In this document: positions 38,393 through 49,594 of the stretch, one piece after another | Numbering within the stretch: position 1 is the stretch's first letter | Layout of the letters: each line of letters starts with the position of its first letter | Origin: Clostridium sp. C8-1-8 | Lineage (GTDB): Bacteria > Bacillota > Clostridia > Clostridiales > Clostridiaceae | Reading direction: 5' to 3' | Length of the DNA: 64,000 nucleotides | Assembly (NCBI RefSeq): GCF_009928445.1 | Contig: NZ_JAABNO010000007.1 | Location: forward strand, 177,992 to 241,991 | The notes under the pieces: generated by a model | What the model was told of the DNA's origin: nothing | Databases searched by the model: none | Seen by the model: only the letters and a program-made list of their open reading frames with translations | Program-made: the position numbers and the translations under genes

Positions 38393-39088
38393 TTAAGAGT
38401 TAATACTGCTTTCATCAGATAGGTTATATGCTTTTTTATGCCTATGATATATAACCTTAAATATAGTCACTTGAATAAGGGTTAAAGCTATTATTGTTAT
38501 ACCACAAACCATAAAGAAGTTTTCTGGTAAGGCGTTTATAACTGGGTCAGTAGCAGGATCAAACAACCAAAGATCATTGCTAAAGAATAGTTTGTGGAAG
38601 TTTTCGAAGGTCTTATCGAAATTATTTAATACCAAAATAAGTATAGATATCGAAAAAATAGATAGAATATAAAAAGTATGATTAAATATCTTAAAAATTT
38701 CCTTTGATAGATATTTTTTCTTGAATATGAATAGTAGCGCAAAAAGTATTACAGTGCTCCAGGTTATTATATGTAGATAAATAAATATATTTTTTACATC
38801 TGCAAAGTGTGTTTCTCCACCAGCACTCATAGGAAAGTTTAAAAATTTTAATTTATGAATAGATGGCAATTGTAGATATTTTATAAGCACTTTGTAATTT
38901 GCCATAAGTTGTCCTTCTGTAAGAGATGTAGCTTTAGTTATATCGAGAGCTTTTATACTTATTTTATATAAAGGAGTAAAGTTCAAGGTTACAATAGACC
39001 ATAGTCCTATGGTTGCTAAGGTTAAAAGTAAAGATAAAAAAAGATTAAAAATTTTATTAATGTAATTAAAGTTTTTAGATATCATCAT
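38393..39088 (-). CDS. TIGR01906/DUF1461-family integral membrane protein
   Basis: 231 residues with four or five membrane segments. The C-terminal HKLFFSNDLWLFDPATDPVINALPENFF is the hallmark of this family, found in clostridia and lactic acid bacteria and of unknown function; N-terminal HFADVKNIF also fits. AAAGGA is close to the ATG. It is transcribed towards the ligase-like gene, so no operon is implied. Confidence 0.8.
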   Translation of the reverse strand: MMISKNFNYINKIFNLFLSLLLTLATIGLWSIVTLNFTPLYKISIKALDITKATSLTEGQLMANYKVLIKYLQLPSIHKLKFLNFPMSAGGETHFADVKNIFIYLHIITWSTVILFALLFIFKKKYLSKEIFKIFNHTFYILSIFSISILILVLNNFDKTFENFHKLFFSNDLWLFDPATDPVINALPENFFMVCGITIIALTLIQVTIFKVIYHRHKKAYNLSDESSINS

Positions 39089-39414
39089 AACGTCCTTTCT
39101 TTCGGCATAGAATATAAAGTTTCATACTTTAATTATTATCATTTTTTATAAAAAATAAATAGCTTTATAAGAAATTTTATAATATTTTTACGAAATTTAT
39201 AGATTTTTTTAAATATATTACTAGAGTTTATTAAAAATAGTATTAAATTAAATATATTATAACTATAAAAACAACAACGAATAAGCAAGATGAAGAAATA
39301 ATTAGAAAATTCAAGATAATTTCTCGTAATCACATTATTTAATCTAAAAAAATGGATAAAAATATCAATTTGTTGTTGAATTATTAAAAACTATTGTCTA
39401 TTATAATAATTGTA
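39089..39414 (+). other. AT-rich divergent intergenic region before groES
   Basis: No gene. TATAAT at 39402-39407 is a likely -10 for groES, but no -35 is well placed. Confidence 0.5.
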
Positions 39415-39441
39415 TTAGCACTCAATATTAATGAGTGCTAA
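39415..39441 (+). promoter_or_regulatory. CIRCE operator (HrcA binding site)
   Basis: TTAGCACTC, nine bases, GAGTGCTAA: a perfect 9-9-9 match to the heat-shock CIRCE element, located 59 bases before groES. The groESL operon should be repressed by HrcA. Confidence 0.97.
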
Positions 39442-39496
39442 CAAATAAGCTAAATATAAAATTATATATACTCTAAAAATCATAAGGAGGGTTTAG

Positions 39497-39784
<288 letters not shown>

Positions 39785-39798
39785 TAGACAGGAGGTAG

Positions 39799-41427
<1,629 letters not shown>

Positions 41428-41439
41428 AATAAAACAACT

Positions 41440-41480
41440 TAAAGCTAGAGTGGTAAAACATTCTAGCTTTTTATTTTTGT
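41440..41480 (+). terminator. groESL terminator
   Basis: AAAGCTAGA (41441-41449) / TCTAGCTTT (41462-41470) followed by TTATTTTTG. Confidence 0.9.
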
Positions 41481-41694
41481 TTCTATATTGATCAGTAATT
41501 TTGAAGATAACCTATAAAGTAGTGCTTGTTTATACTGTGAATATAAACTTTAAATACTAATCTTATAATATTTCAAATAATTTGGAGCTAAATTGAGTTA
41601 TTTGTAATAAAAAGGGAAAGTACTGTAATAAATAAAGGTTTTTTTAGATATTTGTTGAATAAAGTTAATGTTATGAAATGATAGGAGTGAAGAT

Positions 41695-42462
41695 ATGGAT
41701 CTTGAAATTATGATTTCAGCTTTTGTTTTTATTTTCGGCTTAGTTATAGGAAGCTTTTTAAATGTTTGTATCTATAGGATACCAAGAGGAGAATCTATTG
41801 CTTACCCACCTTCTCATTGCACTGATTGTGATGCAGATATAAAAGCTTATGATTTAATTCCTGTTATAAGTTATATATTTTTAGGGGGCAAGTGTAGGCA
41901 TTGTGGTAGTAAGATATCTATAAAGTATCCGCTAACGGAACTTTTTACAGGTATAGTTTTTGTTTTAATTTATAATCAATATGGCATCTCTATTGATACA
42001 TTGAAGTTTTTAATATTAGCTGTGTTTTTAATAGTAATAGGTTTTATTGATTTTTATACTACTGATGTATATGCTGTGACTATTTATCCTTGTTTAGCCA
42101 TAGGTGTTATATTTACTTTAATTAATAAGTTCTACTTACATAATGATATAAATTCATATCTCATTGGTTTGATTGTAGGCTTAGGTGTAATTGGATTAAT
42201 TGCCTTAATAACAGGAGCTATGGGCGGAGGAGATGTTGAAATCGCAGCTTTATGTGGTATATACCTTGGATGGTCTAATATGCTAGTTATGATTTTCTTT
42301 GCGTTTATTGTTGGTGCAATTATAAGCCTGATACTAATAGCTTTAAAGAAAAAAACAAAAAAAGATCCTATTGCATTTGGGCCCTTTTTAGCAATTGGTG
42401 CCATGATTGCAATCTTGTTTGGTAATCAGATAATCAAATTCTATGTAAATATAGGGGTATAA
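41695..42462 (+). CDS. pilD: type IV prepilin peptidase/N-methyltransferase
   Basis: 255 residues. An aspartyl protease that cleaves the G|F junction of prepilins and methylates the new N-terminus. N-terminal FGLVIGSFLNVCIYRIPRGESI, four-Cys zinc motif CTDCDADIKAYDLIPVISYIFLGGKCRHCGSKIS near 42-75, catalytic Asp regions in GFIDFYTTDVYAV and the GGGDVEIAA motif near 178-186. Eight membrane segments. Located upstream of the pilus genes. Confidence 0.92.
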   Translation: MDLEIMISAFVFIFGLVIGSFLNVCIYRIPRGESIAYPPSHCTDCDADIKAYDLIPVISYIFLGGKCRHCGSKISIKYPLTELFTGIVFVLIYNQYGISIDTLKFLILAVFLIVIGFIDFYTTDVYAVTIYPCLAIGVIFTLINKFYLHNDINSYLIGLIVGLGVIGLIALITGAMGGGDVEIAALCGIYLGWSNMLVMIFFAFIVGAIISLILIALKKKTKKDPIAFGPFLAIGAMIAILFGNQIIKFYVNIGV

Positions 42463-42924
42463 TAATAAATATATCTATGTTAACAAATAAGTGAATAAAA
42501 TGTTTACTTGTTGACTATAATTCAAGATAGTGTGATGTAATAATCATATGTTTTGTTATTTTTAATAAGTAAACTAGAATATACGGTTTAAACAGCAGAT
42601 TTGTAGAGAGTTATAAAAACTTTAGTGGTGAAAAATGTATATTTAGATTTCTTTATAGAATGAAAGAAAAAATATACCAATAATCAACAAAATTCGACAG
42701 GAAAAATACTGTAGATTAAATTATATATTCATGTAAATGATGGTCAGACTTTGTAGAAATGCCGTATTTAATAATTTATTTAGTGAGTATAAAAAATAAC
42801 ATTAAAAATTAATAAGGGTTGCCAATTTGTGGCATAATTTTACCGTTGCTTTATTAAAATTAAGTTTGTATACTAATATTATGTTAATTATAATTATTTG
42901 CCCTACGGGTTAGAAGGAGATGCT
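42463..42924 (+). other. 462-base stretch between pilD and pilB
   Basis: No ORF. A GCCAATTTGTGGC hairpin is present near 42820-42834. No c-di-GMP riboswitch or sigma54 promoter could be confirmed, so how pilB is controlled is unclear. Confidence 0.45.
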
Positions 42925-44616
42925 ATGGAGGGAGTAGTTAAGAGAAGACTAGGTGACATGCTTGTGGAATCTGGTAAAATATCTATGCCTCAACTTCAGG
43001 AAGCTCTTAAGAAACAAAGGATAACTGGGAAAAAACTTGGTGAAATGCTTATTGAGCTTAGCATGGTAACCTCTGAAGACATCATGGAAGTTTTGGAGAA
43101 GCAGACTGGAATTAAAAGAATTAATCTTAATATAACAAGTTTCGATAAAAGAGCACTTAAGGCTGTTCCAGAAAGTGTATGTGATAAATATGAACTAATT
43201 CCTTTTGGATTTAATGAAAATAAGATTTTGGTCGCTATGTGGGACCCACTTAATATATTTGCTATTGATGATGTAGCAATTTCTTCAGGTTTTGAGGTAG
43301 AAACCTATATAAGTACAAGAGAAGAGATTAAGAGACACATTGAGACAGAATATTCTAGTCAGAAGGTAAGTAAGGCAGCAGAAGAGCTTTCAAAGGGAAA
43401 ATTAGAAGCAAAGACAATACATACTCAAGAAGAGGAACAATTTGACGACATTAAGAATGCACCAGTTGTAAAAATGGTTGAGTATTTGTTTAAAAATGCT
43501 GTTGAAATGAGAGCATCAGATATACATATAGAACCTTTTGAAAATGAAATCAGAATAAGGTATAGAATAGATGGGCAGCTACAAGTAACTAATTCCCTTG
43601 AACCTGAAAGTCAGGCAGCTCTTGTTACAAGAATTAAAATCTTAGCTGGACTCAATATAGCTGAGAAGAGAATTCCTCAAGATGGAAGAATAATAACTAA
43701 GGTTGGCAACAAAGATGTTGATCTGAGAGTTTCTATACTTCCAGTGGTTGCAGGTGAAAAGGTAGTTATAAGAATACTTGATAGAGAAAGCTACCAGATA
43801 GGTAAAGAAAGACTTGGAATGAAAATTGAGGACTTAAAGATTTTAGAAAGAATAGTAAAGTCTCCTCATGGAATAGTGCTAGTTACAGGACCTACAGGTA
43901 GTGGTAAGTCTACAACCTTATATACTGTATTAAATGAGTTAAATACTGGAGATGTTAACATAGTTACCGTTGAAGATCCAGTTGAATATACCCTAAAGGG
44001 AGTAAACCAAGTTAATGTTAACACAAAGGCTGGTTTAACCTTTGCTAGTGGTCTTAGATCAATATTAAGACAAGACCCTGATATAGTTATGATAGGTGAG
44101 ATAAGAGATAGCGAAACAGCTGAAATAGCTATTAGAGCAGCTATCACTGGACATTTGGTGCTAAGTACTCTACACACCAATGATGCTCCTTCTTCTATAT
44201 TAAGACTTGTAGATATGGGAGTTCAGCCATATCTAGTTTCAACTTCTATTGCTGGGATAGTAGCACAGCGATTAGTTAAAAAGATATGTCCGAATTGTAG
44301 ACAAGCACATCAAGCATCTCTATATGAAAAGGCTATCTTAGGTGAAGACAATGAGAATGAGATTACTGTGTACAAAGGAACAGGCTGTGGTTACTGCAAC
44401 AATACTGGATATGCTGGTAGAGTTGGTGTATATGAGATCATGGAGATAACCAGAGAACACAGAGATTTGATGTTAGAAACTAGAGATTCTAATAAACTCA
44501 AGGACTTATCTATTAAAAATGGGATGAAGACTCTTAGTATGGCATGTAAGGAGCTTGTACTTGATGGTGTAACCACCATAGAAGAAATGGCTTCGATTGC
44601 TTTCTTAAAAGAGTAA
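42925..44616 (+). CDS. pilB: type IV pilus assembly ATPase
   Basis: 563 residues. Hexameric extension ATPase that powers pilus assembly at the inner face of the membrane. N-terminal MshEN-like domain (LGDMLVESGKISMPQLQEAL), then Walker A GPTGSGKSTT near 330, Asp box, Walker B region DPDIVMIGEIRDSETAE, His box HLVLSTLHTNDAPSS and the zinc tetracysteine CPNCR...CGYC near 450-490. AGAAGGAG is correctly spaced for ATG 42925; a TTG nine codons upstream is unsupported. The MshEN domain is known to bind c-di-GMP in relatives. Confidence 0.93.
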   Translation: MEGVVKRRLGDMLVESGKISMPQLQEALKKQRITGKKLGEMLIELSMVTSEDIMEVLEKQTGIKRINLNITSFDKRALKAVPESVCDKYELIPFGFNENKILVAMWDPLNIFAIDDVAISSGFEVETYISTREEIKRHIETEYSSQKVSKAAEELSKGKLEAKTIHTQEEEQFDDIKNAPVVKMVEYLFKNAVEMRASDIHIEPFENEIRIRYRIDGQLQVTNSLEPESQAALVTRIKILAGLNIAEKRIPQDGRIITKVGNKDVDLRVSILPVVAGEKVVIRILDRESYQIGKERLGMKIEDLKILERIVKSPHGIVLVTGPTGSGKSTTLYTVLNELNTGDVNIVTVEDPVEYTLKGVNQVNVNTKAGLTFASGLRSILRQDPDIVMIGEIRDSETAEIAIRAAITGHLVLSTLHTNDAPSSILRLVDMGVQPYLVSTSIAGIVAQRLVKKICPNCRQAHQASLYEKAILGEDNENEITVYKGTGCGYCNNTGYAGRVGVYEIMEITREHRDLMLETRDSNKLKDLSIKNGMKTLSMACKELVLDGVTTIEEMASIAFLKE

Positions 44617-44649
44617 AAGATTCTTTGAGAAAAGGGGTATTTAAGTAAC

Positions 44650-45852
44650 ATGCCTAGTTTTAAATATAAAGCAATGAATGAAAATGGTGAAAGGCTTCAA
44701 GGAACCTACACCGCAGACTCTAAAGATGAAGTCATGGAAATGATAAGTGCCAATAATTATTATCCTCTTCTTGTAGAAGAGATAAATCAAGGAACAACAA
44801 TAAACCTGCAGATGTTTGACAGAGTTAAAATAAAAGACATCGCTGTGTTCTGCAGGCAGTTTTATACCATGCTAGATGCTGGAGTGTCTATAAATAGTTC
44901 ACTCAACATACTAGCAAGACAGCTTCCAAATAAGAAGCTTCGTGAAACTCTTTCAAAGGTAGAGGATAACGTAAAAAAAGGCGAAACTCTATCCGAATCA
45001 ATGAAGCTTCAAGGAAAGGTATTCCCAGACTTACTGATAAGTATGGTGGAAACTGGAGAGATGAGCGGTAACTTAGATAGTGTAATGCTAAGAATGTCTA
45101 CTCATTTTGAAAAGGAAAACAAAATTAATAATAAAGTTAAATCTGCTATGATTTATCCAACAGTACTTAGTGTTATGGCGGTTTCAGTTGTAACAATACT
45201 GCTAACCTTCGTTATGCCTACATTTGTAGATATGTTTACACAAAGTGGTGTTCAGCTACCTCTTCCAACAAAAATACTACTTGGTATAAGTACTGGAATA
45301 AATAATCATTGGCTTATAATACTTATAATTTTAGCATTAGCTATCTTAGGATTAAGATACTACTTTAAAAGCGATAGTGGAACATTATTTGTCAGTAAAT
45401 TTAAGCTTACTTTTCCAATAATTAAGGGGTTAAATCAAAAGATAATAGTGTCTAGATTTACTAGAACTTTATCTACAATGCTATCTAGTGGTGTAAGTCT
45501 AGTGCAAGCCCTAGAAACAGTATCTAATGTAGTGGGAAATAAGATTGCTGAAAATAAGCTGTTGCAAATAAGAGAAGAGCTTGTTAAAGGTGAAGGCTTA
45601 TCTAAGCCTATAGAAGAAGCCGGAATATTTCCGCCGATGCTTGCTTCAATGATAAAGATTGGAGAAGAATCTGGATCTTTAGATGATATATTAAACAAAA
45701 CCGCAGATTTCTATGATGAAGAAGTTGAAACTACAATACAAACTACTACAGCACTTTTAGAACCATTATTAATTGTAATAATGGGAGTAGTGGTAGGTTT
45801 TATAGTAATATCAATAATGTTACCAATGTTTACTATGTATCAAAATATGTAG
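44650..45852 (+). CDS. pilC: type IV pilus inner-membrane platform protein
   Basis: 400 residues. Two GspF domains (about 70-195 and 270-395) with membrane segments near 170, 220 and 375. KDIAVFCRQFYTMLDAGVSI and later KIIVSRFTRTLSTMLSSGVSLVQALE are the repeated domain starts, with GEESGSLDDILNKTADFYDEEVE near the end. It is the rotor platform engaged by PilB. Confidence 0.94.
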   Translation: MPSFKYKAMNENGERLQGTYTADSKDEVMEMISANNYYPLLVEEINQGTTINLQMFDRVKIKDIAVFCRQFYTMLDAGVSINSSLNILARQLPNKKLRETLSKVEDNVKKGETLSESMKLQGKVFPDLLISMVETGEMSGNLDSVMLRMSTHFEKENKINNKVKSAMIYPTVLSVMAVSVVTILLTFVMPTFVDMFTQSGVQLPLPTKILLGISTGINNHWLIILIILALAILGLRYYFKSDSGTLFVSKFKLTFPIIKGLNQKIIVSRFTRTLSTMLSSGVSLVQALETVSNVVGNKIAENKLLQIREELVKGEGLSKPIEEAGIFPPMLASMIKIGEESGSLDDILNKTADFYDEEVETTIQTTTALLEPLLIVIMGVVVGFIVISIMLPMFTMYQNM

Positions 45853-45891
45853 TAAATTAAAATATAATAAAAATTCAAGGAGGAATTAATA

Positions 45892-46329
45892 ATGTTAATG
45901 ACATTAAATTCAACACTAAACAAGAAAAAGAAGAAAGGCTTTACGTTAATTGAACTTATTATAGTTATAGCTATAATAGCAATACTTGCTGCAATTGCTA
46001 TACCAAAGTTTATCAACATTAAGAAGGACGCTAATATAAAAGCAGATATAGCTAATGCAAAGACAATTTCTAATGCAGTTTCTGCATTAGTAGCTAATGG
46101 TAGTTTAGGGCAAAGTGTAACAGCTATAGACCCTAATGATACTGCTAGTAATGATAACAAACTTGTACATGATTATTTACAAACTGTACCTACTCCAAAG
46201 GCTATGACAGGAAAGTTTTCAGTAAGTATATCTAATGGGAGTGTAACAGTAAGTATTACACCTACTACTGGTAATGCTGTACCAGTTTATCCAAATGGAG
46301 ATGGAAGTACATATCCTACAACTCCATAA
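45892..46329 (+). CDS. pilA: type IV major pilin
   Basis: 145 residues. A short leader with KKKKKG is cleaved before FTLIELIIVIAIIAILAAIAIPKF, with Glu at mature position 5. The mature protein is about 130 residues with a Thr/Ser/Pro-rich C-terminal third and no cysteines, as usual for clostridial PilA. AAGGAGG, 8 bases before ATG, is a strong ribosome-binding site. A long perfect hairpin follows. Confidence 0.93.
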   Translation: MLMTLNSTLNKKKKKGFTLIELIIVIAIIAILAAIAIPKFINIKKDANIKADIANAKTISNAVSALVANGSLGQSVTAIDPNDTASNDNKLVHDYLQTVPTPKAMTGKFSVSISNGSVTVSITPTTGNAVPVYPNGDGSTYPTTP

Positions 46330-46353
46330 TATTATAAATTAATTATTTTAATC

Positions 46354-46388
46354 TAAAGTGTAAAGTTATCAAATAACTTTACACTTTA
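46354..46388 (+). other. perfect hairpin between pilA and pilM
   Basis: 16-base-pair perfect stem TAAAGTGTAAAGTTAT / ATAACTTTACACTTTA with a 3-base loop, followed by ATCTATAATT rather than a U run. It suits 3'-end stabilisation of the pilA mRNA or partial termination, giving more PilA than downstream products. Confidence 0.75.
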
Positions 46389-46558
46389 ATCTATAATTAT
46401 CCTTAACTAGCTTATATATGCTTAAACTATTGAATTATACGTATTTTAAGCATATATAAACTAAAGTTAAATTAAAAAAGAAAATTACAAAATTATAAAT
46501 ACTGAAATAAATAATACTGGCATGAAAAACAAACACATAAAATCGGAGGTTCAAATAT

Positions 46559-47704
46559 ATGAATTTCAGCAAAGTTAAAGATTTGATGAATGTAGACATA
46601 AGTGATATAAAAAATAAGATATCCAATAAATCCATAGAAACAAAAGCTCCAAAGAAGAAGGAGTTTAATAAAAAGGTAGTTTCATTTGATTTTGGAAGCG
46701 ATACTACTAAGGTAGTTGTAGGAAAATATAGCAAGGGACTGCTAGAAATTGAAAGGTTAATAAGTGCTAAGACTCCAGTGGATGCAGTTGGGGATGGCAA
46801 TATTCTTAATCAAGAAATGATGTCTGTTTTCTTAGAACAGCTTTTAACTAACAACAAGATAAGTGTAAAAGATGCTGTTTGTACTAACAACTCTACAAGC
46901 ATAATAAATAGAGAGGTTACCATACCAGCAGTTCAAGAGGATGAAATAAATACAGTAGTTAAGTATGAGATACAACAATACCTACCAATAAATATGGATG
47001 ATTACATAATTCAACAAACTATATTAGATAAATTCCAGGTGGAATCTAAGCTTAAGTTTAAAGCTTTAGTAATAACCTATCCTGATAAGTTAGCGTCAAA
47101 GTACTATAGACTTCTGACAAATGCAAATCTAAAGCCCTTTGCCTTGGATATATCGTATAATTCTTTAAATAAACTGGTGAACTACGGAAATAAAGTAAAT
47201 GGAGAAAGTTATTCAAAAGAACAAACTTTAGCCTTTATAGATATGGGAGCAAGTACTCTTAATGTTAACATCTATAAGAATGGAAAATTGGAGTTTACAA
47301 GAATTATAAAGTCTGGTGGGGCTAATATAGATGCTGCTCTTAGTAGAAGGCTCGAAGTATCGCTAGAAACTGCTGAAACAGAAAAGAAGGCTAAAGCAGA
47401 TTTGTCTATGTTAGAAAATAATGAAGCAAGTAGAGTTGCAGTGGATGTTGTAGATGAATGGCTTTCAGAATTAGAAAGAATAATTCAATTTTATAGAAAT
47501 AAGAAGGTTGGAAATAGTATAGATAAAATATTCCTATATGGTGGAAGCTCTAATCTTAAGGGCATAGAAAAATACGTATTTGATAGACTTTCTATTCCTA
47601 CTAATAAAGTTAGGACTATAGGAAACGTAGAACTTAATTTAAAACTGACAAATGAAACTTTAGAACAGTACCTTAATGCAATAGGCGCTATAATAAGGTT
47701 ATAA
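46559..47704 (+). CDS. pilM: type IV pilus assembly protein PilM
   Basis: 381 residues of the actin-like ATPase family. VVSFDFGSDTTKVVVGKYSKG near 41 is the phosphate-1 loop, AFIDMGASTLNVNIYKNG near 223 the phosphate-2 loop, and LYGGSSNLKGIEKYV near 333 the adenosine motif. PilM is cytoplasmic and binds the N-terminus of PilN. An N-terminal extension of about 38 residues precedes the core. CGGAGG precedes the ATG. Confidence 0.92.
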   Translation: MNFSKVKDLMNVDISDIKNKISNKSIETKAPKKKEFNKKVVSFDFGSDTTKVVVGKYSKGLLEIERLISAKTPVDAVGDGNILNQEMMSVFLEQLLTNNKISVKDAVCTNNSTSIINREVTIPAVQEDEINTVVKYEIQQYLPINMDDYIIQQTILDKFQVESKLKFKALVITYPDKLASKYYRLLTNANLKPFALDISYNSLNKLVNYGNKVNGESYSKEQTLAFIDMGASTLNVNIYKNGKLEFTRIIKSGGANIDAALSRRLEVSLETAETEKKAKADLSMLENNEASRVAVDVVDEWLSELERIIQFYRNKKVGNSIDKIFLYGGSSNLKGIEKYVFDRLSIPTNKVRTIGNVELNLKLTNETLEQYLNAIGAIIRL

Positions 47705-47718
47705 GGGGGAGTAAGAGG

Positions 47719-48282
47719 ATGAATGATTTTAATTTTTTCGCCCCTTATCAAGGGAAGCAGAAACAAGTAGTAGGAAAGAAAATCTATGTTTATACAATAT
47801 CAGCAGTAGTTGGAGTTCTTATACTGGGATCTTTGATATGGAATAGCATAAGTATATTTATGTTAAATAGAAGCATAGATAAGTATCAAAGCTCTATAAA
47901 TTCTACTAAGGTTCAAGAAAAAGTGAAAAAGGCAGAAGAAGTAAATAAGAAGATAGAAGTATTAAATAAATATGATGATGGTCTTACTAAGATAAATAGT
48001 GCTATAAACAGTAGAGACACTATATCATCGACTTTGCTTAAAGATATCAATTCTACCTTACCTAAGGATGTTTACTTTAAAAGTATATCTGTTGATGGAA
48101 ACAGTTTAAGTATACAAGGTGTTTCTAAAACAAGAACTGCCATAGGAGAAGTTCAACACAATATGAAAAGTTTAGATATAATAGCAGATGCCCAAATAGG
48201 AAATATAAGCGGAGATGATTCTGATGCAGGAAATTATACCTTTGACCTAAAATGTACATTAAAGGATGTTGATGAAAAATGA
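47719..48282 (+). CDS. pilN: type IV pilus assembly protein PilN
   Basis: 187 residues. The short cytoplasmic N-terminus MNDFNFFAPYQGKQK contains the FNF-PY PilM-binding motif, a membrane segment follows at about 25-48, then a coiled coil and PilN domain (LLKDINSTLPKDVYFKSISVDGNSLSIQGVSKTR). The start lies 14 bases after pilM and its stop overlaps pilO by four bases. Confidence 0.9.
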   Translation: MNDFNFFAPYQGKQKQVVGKKIYVYTISAVVGVLILGSLIWNSISIFMLNRSIDKYQSSINSTKVQEKVKKAEEVNKKIEVLNKYDDGLTKINSAINSRDTISSTLLKDINSTLPKDVYFKSISVDGNSLSIQGVSKTRTAIGEVQHNMKSLDIIADAQIGNISGDDSDAGNYTFDLKCTLKDVDEK

Positions 48283-49583
48283 AGATAAGTGATAGAGAGA
48301 AGTATCTATTAGGTATACTGCTAGCAGTGTTGGTGGTCGTGGGGTATTATCAATTTATTTATACAAGGCAAGTTAGTAAAATAAATGGATTAAAAACACA
48401 ACAAACAGCTGCAAAAGCAAAATACGATAATATAATGAATACCATAAACTCATTAGATAATAAAGAAGCTAACTTAAAGATTTTAAATGCAAAGATTATA
48501 GATAAGTCGAAGGATATATATCCGGAGCTAATTCAAGAAAAGTTAATATTAGAGTTGGACGATTTACTTAAAAATGCAAGCCTAAAGGGAAACATAAGTT
48601 TTTCTAACATACAGGTTCAAGGAATAGAAGCTCAAAAAAGCACATATCAACCTTTACCAGCATCATCACTTCAGTCTTTAGCTGATCAATATAATAACAA
48701 TGGAACTTCTAGTAATTCTAAAGACTCAAGTAAGGTAAGTAGTGGTTCAGCTTCTACAACCAACAATAATAAAACTGTACAACAAGCTTCTAGTGGACAA
48801 GCTAACCAGACTGCACAATCTGCTCAAAACAATGCAGCAGCAGGAAATACAGCTGAACAAATGAAGGTTACTCTTAGCTTTAAAGGAAGCTATACTAATC
48901 TAACAACATTTATTAAAAACATAGAGGAAAGAAGTAAAAGAATAGTTTTATCAAATCTTTCTATGTCACAAAGTACTCAGACTGGTATAACTGGTACCTT
49001 AACTCTAGAATTTTATGCTGTTCCAAAGATTGGTGACGATGATAAAGAGTACTCTAAATGGCTATTAAATAATAGCTATGGAAAGGATACTCCTTTTGGA
49101 GGTGGACAAATTGCATTAGCCTCGACCATAGAAAATGCAGCGAAACCAAAGGAAGAGAAGAATGACTTCTCAATGGTTGCCAAGCCAATAAATTCAGATC
49201 TGCCTACAGTAATAATTGGTAGAGATAATGATCAAAGTAGGACAAGTTATCTTTACGCAGATAATGCTGGTATTGAAAATGTTGAGATGGTAGTAACTAA
49301 AGATAAGGATGGTAACTATTACTACAAGTATAAGACTAGTAAGAATAGTTATCCGCTTCAGTATGATACAAATGGTATAGAATTCAAACCAAATTCTTCT
49401 GATATAAACTTCAAGATTTATGCGTCCCCAAGGCAAGGATCAACGGATAAGTCTGGAGTAAATCTAAAAGTAATCAATAATACTGATAAAGTTGTTTCAA
49501 TTGCTATAAATGGTGATGATGGTTCGAATCCTAGAATAAAGGTAACTGGAGAAGGAAAAGCAGTTAATGTTACCAAGAATTAG
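48279..49583 (+). CDS. pilO: type IV pilus assembly protein PilO with C-terminal extension
   Basis: 434 residues, about twice the usual PilO. A membrane segment lies at about 8-27, then coiled coil, and a PilO core that ends near 260. A Ser/Asn/Gln-rich linker (about 130-195) interrupts it. From about 265 to 434 there is an extra beta-rich domain of unknown function that ends IAINGDDGSNPRIKVTGEGK. PilO-PilN form the alignment complex. The ATGA overlap with pilN implies coupled translation. Confidence 0.82.
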   Translation: MKISDREKYLLGILLAVLVVVGYYQFIYTRQVSKINGLKTQQTAAKAKYDNIMNTINSLDNKEANLKILNAKIIDKSKDIYPELIQEKLILELDDLLKNASLKGNISFSNIQVQGIEAQKSTYQPLPASSLQSLADQYNNNGTSSNSKDSSKVSSGSASTTNNNKTVQQASSGQANQTAQSAQNNAAAGNTAEQMKVTLSFKGSYTNLTTFIKNIEERSKRIVLSNLSMSQSTQTGITGTLTLEFYAVPKIGDDDKEYSKWLLNNSYGKDTPFGGGQIALASTIENAAKPKEEKNDFSMVAKPINSDLPTVIIGRDNDQSRTSYLYADNAGIENVEMVVTKDKDGNYYYKYKTSKNSYPLQYDTNGIEFKPNSSDINFKIYASPRQGSTDKSGVNLKVINNTDKVVSIAINGDDGSNPRIKVTGEGKAVNVTKN

Positions 49584-49594
49584 AGGTGGTGCTT

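Noticed and set aside
39139..39333. 64-codon minus-strand ORF near groES.
   Set aside because: It is a low-complexity AT-rich frame (Phe/Ile/Lys/Tyr) with no ribosome-binding site in an intergenic region.
42815..42860. Possible sigma54 promoter before pilB (TGGCAT ... TTGCT).
   Set aside because: The distance between GG and GC is about 15 bases instead of 10, which does not fit the -24/-12 rule.
42463..42924. Possible c-di-GMP riboswitch before the pilus genes, as in other clostridia.
   Set aside because: No class I or class II aptamer consensus could be found in the region.
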